Positions 7,776 through 17,942 are shown, counted from the first letter of the stretch. The stretch: DNA of 64,000 bases from Lysobacter_I brunescens (GCF_042677005.1 NZ_JBHTIF010000003.1:248001-312000), one strand, 5' to 3'. Program-made: numbers and translations. The notes: generated from the sequence alone by a model not told the origin.

Positions 7776-9058
7776 CCGCAGCACCGACGAGTCCATTCCC
7801 CTCCCGCATCGGCCTGGACGAGGCCCTCGCCATTGTCCGCGCGGTCGCGGTGAAGTGCCGCCTCGGCAGCGAAAGCCTCGCGCTGCAGCGCGCGCACGGC
7901 CGCGTGCTTGCCCGCGACCTTCATGCGGTGATCGACCAGCCCGGTTTCGACAACTCAGCGATGGACGGCTTCGCGCTGCGCCATGCCGATCTCGCCAGCG
8001 AAGGCGAAACCGTGCTCACCCTTGTCGGCGAACAGTTCGCCGGCCGCGCGCTCGATGTCGAAGTCCAGCCCGGCACCTGCCTGCGCATCACCACCGGGGC
8101 ACCGATGCCGCGCGGCGCCGATACTGTGGTCATCAAGGAGAACACACGCGTTGAAAGCACGTCCCTCGACGGCGACCGCGTGCGCATCCTCCAATCCGCT
8201 AAACCCGGCCAGCACGTGCGCCGTGCCGGCGAGGACGTGCGCGTCGGCGATGCGCTGCTCGCGGCCGGACAGGTGCTGACGCCGTCGCGGATCGCGCTGG
8301 CGGCGGGGCAGGGCCAGGATCGCCTCGACGTGGTCCGCCGCCCGACCGTCGCGGTGTTCACCACTGGCGATGAACTGGTCGAACCGGGCCTGCCGCTGCA
8401 GCCGGGTCAGTTGTACAACAGCAATCGCGAGCTGCTGATGGGCCTGCTGCGCGCGGACGGCTTCGAGCCGGTCGCGTGGCCGACCCTGCCGGATGACGCC
8501 GACGCGGTCGAGAATGCGCTGCGCCATGCCGGGCACGCCTTCGATGTCGTGATCACTTGCGGCGGCGTCTCCGCCGGCGAGAAGGATCACCTGCCGGCGC
8601 TGTTCCGGCGCGTCGGCGACGTGCATTTCTGGAAGGTGCGGATGAAACCGGGCATGCCGGTGCTGTTCGCCGGCTCGCGCCCGGCGCAGGGCGACGACGA
8701 CGGCCACGGCGGGCTGGGCGACGCGCTGTTCCTGTGCCTGCCCGGCAATCCGGTCTCGGTGCTGGCGACGTATCTCGCGCTGGGGCGCTCACTGCTCGAT
8801 GGCCTGCAGGGACGCGGTGAAGCACGGCTGCGTCTGCGCGCGCGCCTGCAGGCGCCGTTGTGCAAGACGCACGAGCGCCTGGAATTACTGCGCGGCCGGT
8901 TGTCGTTCGGCGATGACGGTGCAGTCCATGTCGAGCCCAATCCTGCCGATGGCTCGCACCGCATGCGCGCCGCCGCCGACAGCGACGCCCTGATCGTCTT
9001 GTCCGAAGGTCCGCTCGACCTGCAGGCCGGCGATCCGGTCGACGTGCTGCCTTACTGA
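7772..9058 (+). CDS. moeA: Molybdopterin molybdenumtransferase
   Basis: The 428-residue protein inserts molybdate into adenylylated molybdopterin. Family segments are FDNSAMDGFAL, TGAPMPRGADTVV, the MoCF-binding core (TVAVFTTGDELVEPG, YNSNRELL, TCGGVSAGEKDHL, MKPGMPVLFA) and FCLPGNPVSVLATY. It overlaps mobA by four bases (ATGA), indicating coupled expression. Confidence 0.95.
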   Translation: MTAAPTSPFPSRIGLDEALAIVRAVAVKCRLGSESLALQRAHGRVLARDLHAVIDQPGFDNSAMDGFALRHADLASEGETVLTLVGEQFAGRALDVEVQPGTCLRITTGAPMPRGADTVVIKENTRVESTSLDGDRVRILQSAKPGQHVRRAGEDVRVGDALLAAGQVLTPSRIALAAGQGQDRLDVVRRPTVAVFTTGDELVEPGLPLQPGQLYNSNRELLMGLLRADGFEPVAWPTLPDDADAVENALRHAGHAFDVVITCGGVSAGEKDHLPALFRRVGDVHFWKVRMKPGMPVLFAGSRPAQGDDDGHGGLGDALFLCLPGNPVSVLATYLALGRSLLDGLQGRGEARLRLRARLQAPLCKTHERLELLRGRLSFGDDGAVHVEPNPADGSHRMRAAADSDALIVLSEGPLDLQAGDPVDVLPY

Positions 9059-9089
9059 TCCGCCCGCCTATCGGCACGCGCATGGACGC

Positions 9090-9112
9090 GGGGTCGAGGA
9101 ATCCTCGACCCC
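9090..9112 (+). terminator. GC hairpin after moeA
   Basis: GGGGTCGAGG (9090-9099) pairs with CCTCGACCCC (9103-9112) around a 3-nt loop. There is no T tract, so it may be an mRNA-stabilising hairpin or a weak terminator separating moeA from the YiaA-like gene. Confidence 0.4.
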
Positions 9113-9187
9113 CCACGACGCGATGCCATTCCTCCGCAACTCGATTACGCTCCGCCGCACGTCCCCATCGCAGACACAAGGATCACG

Positions 9188-9676
9188 ATGACTCCCGCCC
9201 TGAAGCCCGCCCGCGCCACCGGTCGACCGTCGCCTGCGTTCATCGGCGCGTCCTGGTTCGCACTGCTGGTCGGTATGGCCGCCTATCTCACCGGCCTGTG
9301 GAACGCGCCGATGATGCTGAACGAGAAGGGCTACTACTTCACCGTGCTGATGTATGGCCTGTTTTCGGCGGTATCGGTGCAGAAGGCGGTGCGCGACCGC
9401 ATCGAGGAGATCCCGGTCACCGGCATCTATTACGGCCTGGCCTGGTTTTCGACCATCCTGTCGATCGTGCTGCTGGTTGTCGGCCTGTGGAACGCAGAGA
9501 TGACGCCGTCGGAGAAGGGTTTCTACGGCATCGCCTTCATGATGAGCCTCTTCGCCGCGATCGCGGTGCAGAAGAACACCCGCGACGCCGCCGTGGCCGA
9601 TGCCGAAGATCGGGAAACGCGTCCGCGCGCCTTCGCATCCGCCGTGCCGCCGCTGCCGAAGCGCGACGAGGACTGA
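9188..9676 (+). CDS. YiaA/YiaB-type inner membrane protein
   Basis: The 162-residue protein has two copies of the YiaAB two-helix module: FIGASWFALLVGMAAYLTGLW with a following helix, then YYGLAWFSTILSIVLLVVGLW with a following helix. Each pair is joined by a conserved EKG(Y/F)Y turn. The C-terminus is a charged cytoplasmic tail. Function is unknown. Its place between moeA and moeB is unusual and may be incidental. Confidence 0.8.
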   Translation: MTPALKPARATGRPSPAFIGASWFALLVGMAAYLTGLWNAPMMLNEKGYYFTVLMYGLFSAVSVQKAVRDRIEEIPVTGIYYGLAWFSTILSIVLLVVGLWNAEMTPSEKGFYGIAFMMSLFAAIAVQKNTRDAAVADAEDRETRPRAFASAVPPLPKRDED

Positions 9677-9686
9677 CGAGCACGCC

Positions 9687-10832
9687 ATGCCCATCCCCGA
9701 AATTTCTCCCGCCGAAGCCCGCGTACGCTGCCGCGACGGTGCCGTGCTGATCGATGTGCGCGAGCCGCACGAGCACGCGCTGGGCATGGCCGAAGGCGCG
9801 CAAGGCGTGGCGATGGGCGAGCTCATCGCCAACCCGTCGATCTATCTGCCAGCAGGCGATGTCGAGGTGCTGCTGATCTGCCAGGGCGGCGTGCGCTCGC
9901 TGCGTACCGCCGAGGCGCTGGCGGCGCAGGGTTTCGATCGGCTGTGTTCGGTCGAAGGCGGCACGACGCGCTGGGTCGCCGAATCGCTGCCGATCACGAT
10001 GCCGGAGGGCGAACTCGACGCGGATTTCGCCGAACGCTACTCGCGCCACCTGCGTCTGCCGCAGGTCGGCGTGGACGGGCAACGCCGGCTCGAAGCCGCG
10101 CGCGTGCTGATGATCGGCGCCGGCGGACTGGGCTCGCCGGCGGCGTACTATCTGGCTGCGGCCGGCATCGGCCATCTGCGCATCGCCGACGACGACGTGG
10201 TCGATCGCAGCAACCTGCAGCGCCAGATCCTGCACACCGAGGCGCGCATCGGCGTCGCCAAGGTCGACTCCGCCGCGCAGGCGCTGTCGGCGCTCAACCC
10301 GCGCGTGCGCATCGAGGCGGTGCGCGAACGCGTGACCGCCGCCAATGTGGACCGCTTGCTAGACGGCATCGACGTGGTCGTCGATGGCGCCGACAACTTC
10401 GCGGCGCGCTATCTGCTCAACGATGCCTGCGTGCGCCACGGCAAGCCGCTGGTCTACGGCGCGGTGCATCGCTTCGAAGGTCAGGCCAGCGTCTTCGATG
10501 CCGGGCGTCGTCGCGGTGAGGCGCCGTGCTACCGCTGCTTGTTCCCCGAACCGCCGCCGCCGGAGGCCGCACCGAACTGCGCCGAGGCCGGCGTGCTCGG
10601 CGTGTTGCCGGGGCTGGTCGGCCTGATCCAGGCGACCGAGGCGATCAAGCTGATCCTCGGCATCGGCACCTCGCTGTCCGGACGCCTGCTGCACGTCGAC
10701 GCGCTGTCGATGCGGTTCCGCGAAACCCGGCTGCCGGTCGATCCCGATTGCCCGACCTGCGCGCCGGGGCGTGCGTTCACCGGTTACGTCGACGAAGCGG
10801 TCGCCTGCGCGAGCGATCCGGACAGCCGCTGA
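9687..10832 (+). CDS. moeB: MoeB-type sulfur-carrier adenylyltransferase with N-terminal rhodanese domain
   Basis: The 381-residue fusion has a rhodanese domain (about 5-105) with active-site Cys65 in CQGGVRS, then a ThiF/MoeB E1-like domain (about 120-370) with GAGGLGSPAAYYLAAAG and two zinc CxxC pairs (CYRC, CPTC). Such proteins adenylate the C-terminal glycine of MoaD/ThiS-type carriers, and a rhodanese domain can deliver persulfide sulfur. E. coli MoeB has no rhodanese; eukaryotic MOCS3/Uba4 has it at the C-terminus. ThiF or MoeZ-like roles are alternatives. Confidence 0.85.
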   Translation: MPIPEISPAEARVRCRDGAVLIDVREPHEHALGMAEGAQGVAMGELIANPSIYLPAGDVEVLLICQGGVRSLRTAEALAAQGFDRLCSVEGGTTRWVAESLPITMPEGELDADFAERYSRHLRLPQVGVDGQRRLEAARVLMIGAGGLGSPAAYYLAAAGIGHLRIADDDVVDRSNLQRQILHTEARIGVAKVDSAAQALSALNPRVRIEAVRERVTAANVDRLLDGIDVVVDGADNFAARYLLNDACVRHGKPLVYGAVHRFEGQASVFDAGRRRGEAPCYRCLFPEPPPPEAAPNCAEAGVLGVLPGLVGLIQATEAIKLILGIGTSLSGRLLHVDALSMRFRETRLPVDPDCPTCAPGRAFTGYVDEAVACASDPDSR

Positions 10833-10841
10833 CGCCGCGCT

Positions 10842-11612
10842 TCAGCGCATGAATCCGGCCAATGCCGGCGCGAACTGCGGATGCTCGTCGATGTCGTTGT
10901 GGCCGGCGTCCGCGATGCGCACGACGGTCGGCGGTGCAGGCAGGGCTTCGACCAGCCGCAGCGTGTTGGCTTCCGGCACCACGTCGTCCCGCCCGCCGTG
11001 CAGGACCAGCACCGGCCGGCGATAGCCCGACAGCGCGCGGTCCGATTCGTAGCGTTCTTCGAGCAGCCAGTCGACCGGGAACAGCGGGTAGTGCGCCTTC
11101 GCCGCGCCGACCATGCTGTCGAACGGGGTGATCAGCGCGAGGCGTTCGACCGGTCGCCGAGCCGCGAGCTGGCTGGCCACGCCACTACCCAGGCTGGCAC
11201 CGATCGCCGAGACAGCGTGTCCATGGTGTCGGGATTGCACGTGGTCGAACAGCGCTACGGCGTCCGCGACCAGCATCGCCTGCGAGGGTTCGCCTTCGCT
11301 GGCGCCGTAGCCGCGGTACGACAGCATGTACACGGTGCGGTCCGGGAACAGGCGGCTGAATTCGTCGCGATTGAACTCGATGCGCTCGGCGTTGCCGCCG
11401 AAATACAGGATCGGCCGCCCTGCCTGCGGGTTCAGCACCCAGCCGCGCAGCGTGGCGTCGGGTCGCTTCAACGCGAAATCGGTCTGCGCAGCCGGGACCG
11501 TCGTCGTCCAGCCGTAGTAGATCAGCGCCCGCTGCCGTGCGTGCAGGAACCAGCAGGCCCCGGCGTAGAGCAGGGCGAGCAGGGTGGCGGCGGCGATCAG
11601 GACGGTGCGCAT
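10842..11612 (-). CDS. Alpha/beta hydrolase, membrane-anchored (S33/BEM46-like)
   Basis: The 256-residue protein starts with a single N-terminal hydrophobic helix (MRTVLIAAATLLALLYAGAC) and an alpha/beta-hydrolase fold. The nucleophile elbow is GASLGS. VLVLHGGRDDVVP holds the likely acid and DAGHNDI the histidine. Substrate is unknown; relatives include peptidases and acyl hydrolases. It lies 8 bp downstream of the DUF1244 gene on the same strand. Confidence 0.8.
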   Translation of the reverse strand: MRTVLIAAATLLALLYAGACWFLHARQRALIYYGWTTTVPAAQTDFALKRPDATLRGWVLNPQAGRPILYFGGNAERIEFNRDEFSRLFPDRTVYMLSYRGYGASEGEPSQAMLVADAVALFDHVQSRHHGHAVSAIGASLGSGVASQLAARRPVERLALITPFDSMVGAAKAHYPLFPVDWLLEERYESDRALSGYRRPVLVLHGGRDDVVPEANTLRLVEALPAPPTVVRIADAGHNDIDEHPQFAPALAGFMR

Positions 11613-11620
11613 CCGGCTGG

Positions 11621-11923
11621 TCAGCCGTGGCGTTTCTGCGCGGCCTCGAACGCGGCCAGCTGTTCCGGCGTGGCGTCCTTCTGGTGCTTCGCCTTCCATT
11701 CGGCGAAGGGCATGCCGTAGACGATCTCGCGGGCCTGATCCTTGTTCATCGTGATCCCGCGCTCGGTCGCGGCATCGCGATACCAGTCGGCGAGGCAGTT
11801 GCGGCAAAAGCCGGCGAGGATCATCAGATCGATGTTCTGCACGTCCGGACGCTCCTGCAGGAGGTGATCGCGGAGGCGGCGGAAGGCGGCGGCTTCGAGT
11901 TCGGTGACGGTCTGCGGGTCCAT
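11621..11923 (-). CDS. DUF1244 family protein
   Basis: The 100-residue all-helical protein has the conserved stretch ILAGFCRNCLADWYRDAA (two cysteines) and GMPFAEWKAKHQ, matching the DUF1244 family of proteobacteria. No function is established. The start at 11923 gives the usual family length. It is divergent from folD (72 bp apart) and upstream of the hydrolase gene. Confidence 0.85.
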   Translation of the reverse strand: MDPQTVTELEAAAFRRLRDHLLQERPDVQNIDLMILAGFCRNCLADWYRDAATERGITMNKDQAREIVYGMPFAEWKAKHQKDATPEQLAAFEAAQKRHG

Positions 11924-11959
11924 GGTGTCCGGGCGGGGCGGGGAAGGGGAGACTTCGGC

Positions 11960-11965
11960 GATAAT
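11960..11965 (+). promoter_or_regulatory. Possible -10 element of folD (GATAAT)
   Basis: GATAAT lies 31 bp before the folD ATG in the divergent gap with the DUF1244 gene. It is a one-mismatch -10 box in GC-rich surroundings. No clear -35 is visible. Confidence 0.4.
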
Positions 11966-11995
11966 AGCCGGCCACCCGCTTCGAACCGCACCCGC

Positions 11996-12862
11996 ATGAC
12001 CGCCAGGATCCTCGACGGCAAACGCATCGCCGACAGCCTTCTCGACGACCTCAAGGCCCAGGTCGACGCGCGGGTCGCCGCTGGCAAGCGCCGCCCCGGC
12101 CTGGCCGTGGTGCTGGTGGGCAGCGACCCGGCGTCGCAGTCCTACGTGCGCAACAAGCGCCGCGCGGCGCAGAAGGTCGGCATCCAGGCCTTCGACTACG
12201 ACCTGCCGGCCGGCACCGGCGAGGCCGAGCTGCTGGCCCTGATCGACCAGCTCAACGCCGACCCGGCGGTCCACGGCATCCTCGTCCAGCTGCCGCTGCC
12301 GGGCATCCCGGACGCCAGCAACCTGATCCACCGCATCGACCCGCGCAAGGACGTGGATGGCTTCCATCCCGAGAACGTCGGCCACCTCGTCCTGCGCCAG
12401 TTCGGCCTGCGCCCCTGCACCCCCCGCGGCATCACCACGCTGCTGGCCTACACCGACCGTCCGGTGCGCGGGCAGAGCGCGACGATCGTGGGGGTGAGCA
12501 ACCACGTCGGCCGGCCGATGGCGCTGGAACTGATGATCGCCGGCTGCACCGTGACCAGCTGCCACCGTTTCACGCCGCCTGAAGTGCTCAGGCGCCATGT
12601 CAGTGAGGCCGACATCCTGGTCGTCGCGGTGGGCAAGCCGGGCCTGATCCCGGGTGAGTGGGTGAAGCCGGGCGCGGTGGTCATCGACGTCGGCATCAAC
12701 CGGATCGAGGACGGCCGCCTCGTGGGTGACGTGCAGTTCGACGCCGCCGCCGAGCGCGCCAGCTGGATCACCCCGGTCCCGGGCGGGGTGGGGCCGATGA
12801 CCGTGGCCACCCTGATGCAGAACACCCTGGAAGCCGCCGACGCTGCCGATTCGGCGGCCTGA
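11996..12862 (+). CDS. folD: Bifunctional methylene-THF dehydrogenase / methenyl-THF cyclohydrolase
   Basis: The 288-residue protein interconverts 5,10-methylene-THF and 10-formyl-THF with NADP, feeding purine and fMet synthesis. Motifs are SYVRNKRRAAQKVGI (catalytic Lys region), VQLPLP, DVDGFHPENVG, the Rossmann segment SNHVGRPMALEL and the C-terminal PVPGGVGPMTVATL. Close placement to guaB and guaA groups one-carbon and purine genes. Confidence 0.96.
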   Translation: MTARILDGKRIADSLLDDLKAQVDARVAAGKRRPGLAVVLVGSDPASQSYVRNKRRAAQKVGIQAFDYDLPAGTGEAELLALIDQLNADPAVHGILVQLPLPGIPDASNLIHRIDPRKDVDGFHPENVGHLVLRQFGLRPCTPRGITTLLAYTDRPVRGQSATIVGVSNHVGRPMALELMIAGCTVTSCHRFTPPEVLRRHVSEADILVVAVGKPGLIPGEWVKPGAVVIDVGINRIEDGRLVGDVQFDAAAERASWITPVPGGVGPMTVATLMQNTLEAADAADSAA

Positions 12863-12876
12863 GCTGGCCGGCGCCT

Positions 12877-12954
12877 TGTAGGAGGGCCTTCAGGCCCGAG
12901 CTTTTCCTGACGGGGTCCGGAGATCAAAAGCTCGGGCCTGAAGGCCCTCCTACA
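12877..12954. repeat. Perfect 29-bp inverted repeat, TGTAGGAGGGCCTTC type
   Basis: The left arm (12877-12905) and right arm (12926-12954) are perfect reverse complements of 29 bp with a 20-bp centre. Each arm starts TGTAGGAGGGCCTTCAGGCC, the pattern of dispersed extragenic palindromes common in Xanthomonadaceae and Pseudomonas. It probably also terminates folD mRNA. Confidence 0.85.
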
Positions 12955-13044
12955 GGCCCTCCTGCAGACCTCCGGCCGGCTTCCCTGTGCATTCGCCTGA
13001 GAGCTGGCGCACCCGGGCCCACCCAATGAACGGCGGCAACCGGT

Positions 13045-13050
13045 TACAAT
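13045..13050 (+). promoter_or_regulatory. Possible -10 element of guaB (TACAAT)
   Basis: TACAAT in GGTTACAATATCG lies 29 bp before the guaB ATG, at about the right distance for a transcription start. No clear -35 hexamer is seen. Confidence 0.4.
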
Positions 13051-13078
13051 ATCGCGCTTCTTCCCCTCCGGACCGGCC

Positions 13079-14536
13079 ATGCTCCGTATCCAGGCTGAAG
13101 CGCTCACCTACGACGATGTCTCCCTCGTCCCCGCGCATTCGACCGTCCTGCCCAAGGACGTCTCCCTCTCGACCCGCCTCACCCGCAACCTGCGCCTGAA
13201 CCTGCCGATCGTCTCGGCGGCGATGGACACGGTGACCGAAGCCCGCCTCGCGATCGCGATGGCCCAGCTCGGCGGCATCGGCATCATCCACAAGAACCTC
13301 ACCTGGCAGCAGCAGGCGGCGGAAGTGGCGAAGGTGAAGACCTTCGAGGCCGGCGTGATCAAGGAACCCTTCACCGTCAGCCCGGATACCACCATCGGCG
13401 AAGTGCTGCGCCTCACCCGCGCCCGCAACATTTCCGGCGTGCCGGTGGTCGACGGAGGCCGACTTGTCGGCATCGTCACCGGCCGCGACATGCGCTTCGA
13501 GAAGAAGCTCGACGATCCGGTCCGCCACATCATGACCAAGCAGGACAAGCTGGTCACCGTGCGCGAAGGCGCCAGCGACGACGAAGTGCTGGAACTGCTG
13601 CACAAGCACCGCATCGAGAAGGTGCTGGTGGTTAACGACGGCTTCGAACTGCGCGGCCTGATCACCGTGAAGGACATCCAGAAGAAGCGCGACAACCCCA
13701 ACGCCGCCTACGACGCCAGCGAACGCCTGCTGGTGGGCGCGGCGGTCGGCGTCGGCGGCGACACCGAGCAGCGCATCGAAGCGCTGGTCGAGGCGGGCGT
13801 CGACGTGATCATCGTCGATACCGCGCACGGCCATTCGCAGGGCGTGATCGACCGCGTGGCCTGGGCGAAGAAGCAGTATCCGAACCTGCAGGTCGTCGGC
13901 GGCAACATCGTCACCGGCGACGCGGCGTTGGCGCTGGAAGGCGCGGGCGCGGACGCGGTGAAGGTCGGCGTCGGTCCCGGTTCGATCTGCACCACGCGCA
14001 TCGTCGCCGGTGTCGGCGTGCCGCAGGTCACCGCCGTGTCGATGGTCGCCGAGGCGCTGCAGGACCGCATCCCACTGATCGCCGACGGCGGCATCCGCTA
14101 CTCGGGCGACATCGGCAAGGCGATCGTCGCCGGCGCGTCCTCGATCATGATCGGCGGCCTGTTCGCCGGCACCGAGGAAGCCCCGGGCGATACCGAACTG
14201 TTCCAGGGCCGCAGCTACAAGAGCTATCGCGGCATGGGCTCGCTGGGCGCCATGGAGAAGGGCTCGAAGGACCGCTATTTCCAGGACGCCAGCGACGCCG
14301 ACAAGCTGGTGCCGGAAGGCATCGAAGGCCGTGTCCCGTATCGCGGACCGCTCGGCAACGTCGTGCACCAGCTCGCCGGCGGCCTGCGCGCGACGATGGG
14401 CTATGTCGGCTGCGCCACCATCGACGAGATGCGCAAGAAGCCCTCGTTCGTGAAGGTCACCGGTGCCGGACAGCGCGAAAGCCACGTGCACGACGTGCAG
14501 ATCACGAAGGAACCGCCGAATTACAGGATGGGGTGA
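13079..14536 (+). CDS. guaB: IMP dehydrogenase
   Basis: The 485-residue TIM-barrel enzyme oxidises IMP to XMP with NAD, the first step to GMP. The catalytic Cys304 is in GPGSICTTR. A pair of CBS domains is inserted at about residues 95-200 (DTTIGEVLRLTRARNISGVPV and the following repeat). The mobile flap is near YRGMGSLGAM. It is followed by guaA on the same strand. Confidence 0.97.
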   Translation: MLRIQAEALTYDDVSLVPAHSTVLPKDVSLSTRLTRNLRLNLPIVSAAMDTVTEARLAIAMAQLGGIGIIHKNLTWQQQAAEVAKVKTFEAGVIKEPFTVSPDTTIGEVLRLTRARNISGVPVVDGGRLVGIVTGRDMRFEKKLDDPVRHIMTKQDKLVTVREGASDDEVLELLHKHRIEKVLVVNDGFELRGLITVKDIQKKRDNPNAAYDASERLLVGAAVGVGGDTEQRIEALVEAGVDVIIVDTAHGHSQGVIDRVAWAKKQYPNLQVVGGNIVTGDAALALEGAGADAVKVGVGPGSICTTRIVAGVGVPQVTAVSMVAEALQDRIPLIADGGIRYSGDIGKAIVAGASSIMIGGLFAGTEEAPGDTELFQGRSYKSYRGMGSLGAMEKGSKDRYFQDASDADKLVPEGIEGRVPYRGPLGNVVHQLAGGLRATMGYVGCATIDEMRKKPSFVKVTGAGQRESHVHDVQITKEPPNYRMG

Positions 14537-14578
14537 GGCAGGCCGCTTGCGCGGCATTGCCGCGCGGCCTGCCGAACG

Positions 14579-14618
14579 CCCGGCCATGGATGGCCGGGCA
14601 GGGCTTCCCGCAAGCCCT
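14579..14618. repeat. Two small hairpins after guaB
   Basis: CCCGGCCAT/ATGGCCGGG (14579-14598) and AGGGCTT/AAGCCCT (14600-14618) are adjacent stems in the guaB-guaA gap. They resemble REP-like units and may stabilise or end the guaB transcript. Confidence 0.5.
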
Positions 14619-14658
14619 CGATGTGCCGCCAAGGATGGCATTGCGACACCGCTTTTCT

Positions 14659-14744
14659 TGTCATCCCGAGCGCAGCGAGGGACCTGTTGTCGAGACGGCC
14701 GAGCGAGTACGAAAAGCAGGTCCCTCGCTGCGCTCGGGATGACA
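14659..14744. repeat. Perfect 28-bp inverted repeat, GTCATCCCGAGCG type
   Basis: The arms 14659-14686 and 14717-14744 are exact reverse complements (28 bp) around a 30-bp loop. The arms contain GTCATCCCGAGCGCAGC, a dispersed intergenic repeat seen in many bacterial genomes. It lies in the guaB-guaA gap, 34 bp before the guaA start. Confidence 0.85.
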
Positions 14745-14778
14745 GCCATTTCAATTTCCGATTTGCGATCCCGGGCCC

Positions 14779-16344
<1,566 letters not shown>

Positions 16345-16374
16345 GTGTTCTCCGATCGTGATCCGGAACGAAAA

Positions 16375-16404
16375 GAAGCCCCGAATGTTCGGGGCTTCTT
16401 CGTT
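16375..16404. terminator. Terminator after guaA
   Basis: GAAGCCCCGAA (16375-16385) pairs with TTCGGGGCTTC (16388-16398); AAAA precedes it and TTCGTTTC follows. It is usable from both strands, for guaA and for ohr reading toward it. Confidence 0.75.
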
Positions 16405-16419
16405 TCGAGGCTGAAGTGG

Positions 16420-16516
16420 TTTTCACCTTCCCCCGCCTGCGGGGGAAGGCCGGGATGGGGGCGCGCAGATTCGAGCGCCTTGCCCCCACCTCGATCCTCC
16501 CCCGCAGGCGGGGGAG
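16420..16516. repeat. Inverted dispersed repeat (CTTCCCCCGC type) between guaA and ohr
   Basis: A CTTCCCCCGCCTGCGGGGG unit near 16428 and a TCCCCCGCAGGCGGGGGAG unit near 16497 face each other around GGGATGGGGGCG / CGCCTTGCCCCC segments. Each end also forms its own hairpin. The layout matches a large dispersed intergenic palindrome. Confidence 0.65.
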
Positions 16517-16525
16517 GAAGTGGCA

Positions 16526-16951
16526 TCACACCACCGTCAACGTCACGTCGACATTGCCGCGGGTGGCGTTGGAGTACGGGCAGACGATGTGCGCTTTCTG
16601 GACGAGTTCCTCGGCCTGTTCGCGCGGCAGGCCGGGGAGGCTGATCTGCAGTTCGACCTGGATGCCGAAGCCGTTGGGGATCGGGCCGATGCCGACGCGG
16701 CCGGTGATCGCGGTGTCGGCGGGGAGGGCGATCTTGGCCTGGCCGGCGACGAACTTCAGGGCGCCGATGAAGCAGGCCGAGTAGCCGGCGGCGAACAGCT
16801 GTTCGGGGTTGGTGCCCGGGCCGCCAGCGCCGCCGAGTTCGCGCGGGGTCGAGAGCTGGACGTCGAGGACGTTGTCGGAGGAGATGGCGCGGCCGTCGCG
16901 GCCGCCGGTGGCGGTGGCTTCGGCGGTGTAGAGGACTTGTTCGAGCGACAT
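16526..16951 (-). CDS. ohr: Ohr-family organic hydroperoxide resistance protein
   Basis: The 141-residue OsmC/Ohr peroxidase has its two redox cysteines in place: C60 (SACFIGAL) and C124 (CPYSNATRGN). It reduces organic and fatty-acid hydroperoxides, usually with lipoyl electron donors. The usual MarR-type OhrR partner is absent; an AraC-type regulator gene is divergent 121 bp away. Confidence 0.92.
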   Translation of the reverse strand: MSLEQVLYTAEATATGGRDGRAISSDNVLDVQLSTPRELGGAGGPGTNPEQLFAAGYSACFIGALKFVAGQAKIALPADTAITGRVGIGPIPNGFGIQVELQISLPGLPREQAEELVQKAHIVCPYSNATRGNVDVTLTVV

Positions 16952-17072
16952 GGTGGGGCTCCTTGCGGGTGGGTGGATTGGGCGGACGGGTGCCGTCCGT
17001 GGGGTGTACTGTGCGCTTGCCCGGCGTACGATACGTGACACTTCGTCCACGAAACTTGACCGAGCGTATCGA

Positions 17073-17894
17073 ATGGCGGATCGACTCGAAGCCCTGTTCG
17101 CCCATTTCGCGGTCTCCGCACGGGTCTTCAACGTCGGGCCCGTCTGCGGCATCAACGATCTCGACGAGCCCGACGTCGGCCATCTGCACGTGGTCCGCAG
17201 CGGCTGGCTGGACGTGCACCACGGCGGCCGCCTGGCGATCGAGATCCGCGAGCCGTCCCTGCTGCTGTATCCGCGCCCGATGCCGCACCGCTTCGTCAGC
17301 GATCGCGAACGCGGGGCCGAACTCACCTGCGCGCGGCTGGGCTTCGAAGGCGGCGCCTCGAACCCGATCGCCAACGCGTTGCCGCCGTACATGGCGATGC
17401 CGCTGTCGTCGCTGGGCTGGACCGCGTCGCTGCTCGATGCCCTGTTCAACGAAGCAGCGCACGACTACTGCGGCCGACAGGTGGTGCTGGACCGGTTGTT
17501 CGAAGTGCTGTTCGTGCAGGTGCTGCGCACGTTGATGCACCACGGCGACGTGCAGGCGGGGCTGATGGCCGGGCTTGCGCATCCGAAGCTGCGCCATGCG
17601 CTGGTGGCCATGCACGAACAGCCGTCGGAAGACTGGTCGATCGATGCGCTCGCGCAGCGCGCGGGCATGTCGCGCAGCGTGTTCGCGAACGCGTTCCGCG
17701 ATGCCGTCGGCGAAACGCCGGCCGCCTATCTGCAGCGCTGGCGGGTCGGACTTGCACAGCAGGCATTGCGCGAAGGGCAGGCGCTGAAGCGCGTCGCCGA
17801 CCTGGTCGGCTACAGCGGCGAGGCCGCATTGTCGCGCGCGTTCAAGGCGCAGACCGGACTGTCACCGCGCGAGTGGCGGGCATCGATGCGCTGA
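17073..17894 (+). CDS. AraC-family transcriptional regulator with cupin sensor
   Basis: The 273-residue protein has an N-terminal cupin-type domain (LHVVRSGWLDVHH ... LLLYPRPMPHRF) and a C-terminal AraC double helix-turn-helix (about 170-270) with LAQRAGMSRSVFANAFRDAVGETP and VADLVGYSGEAALSRAFKAQTG. The start at 17073 is the first Met that begins the cupin fold; there is no strong ribosome site. Divergence from ohr suggests it controls ohr, but this is inference. Confidence 0.88.
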   Translation: MADRLEALFAHFAVSARVFNVGPVCGINDLDEPDVGHLHVVRSGWLDVHHGGRLAIEIREPSLLLYPRPMPHRFVSDRERGAELTCARLGFEGGASNPIANALPPYMAMPLSSLGWTASLLDALFNEAAHDYCGRQVVLDRLFEVLFVQVLRTLMHHGDVQAGLMAGLAHPKLRHALVAMHEQPSEDWSIDALAQRAGMSRSVFANAFRDAVGETPAAYLQRWRVGLAQQALREGQALKRVADLVGYSGEAALSRAFKAQTGLSPREWRASMR

Positions 17895-17942
17895 TCTCGG
17901 GCGCTCTCCCGCCTGTCGAGCGACACGATGAAGAAGCGAGCG

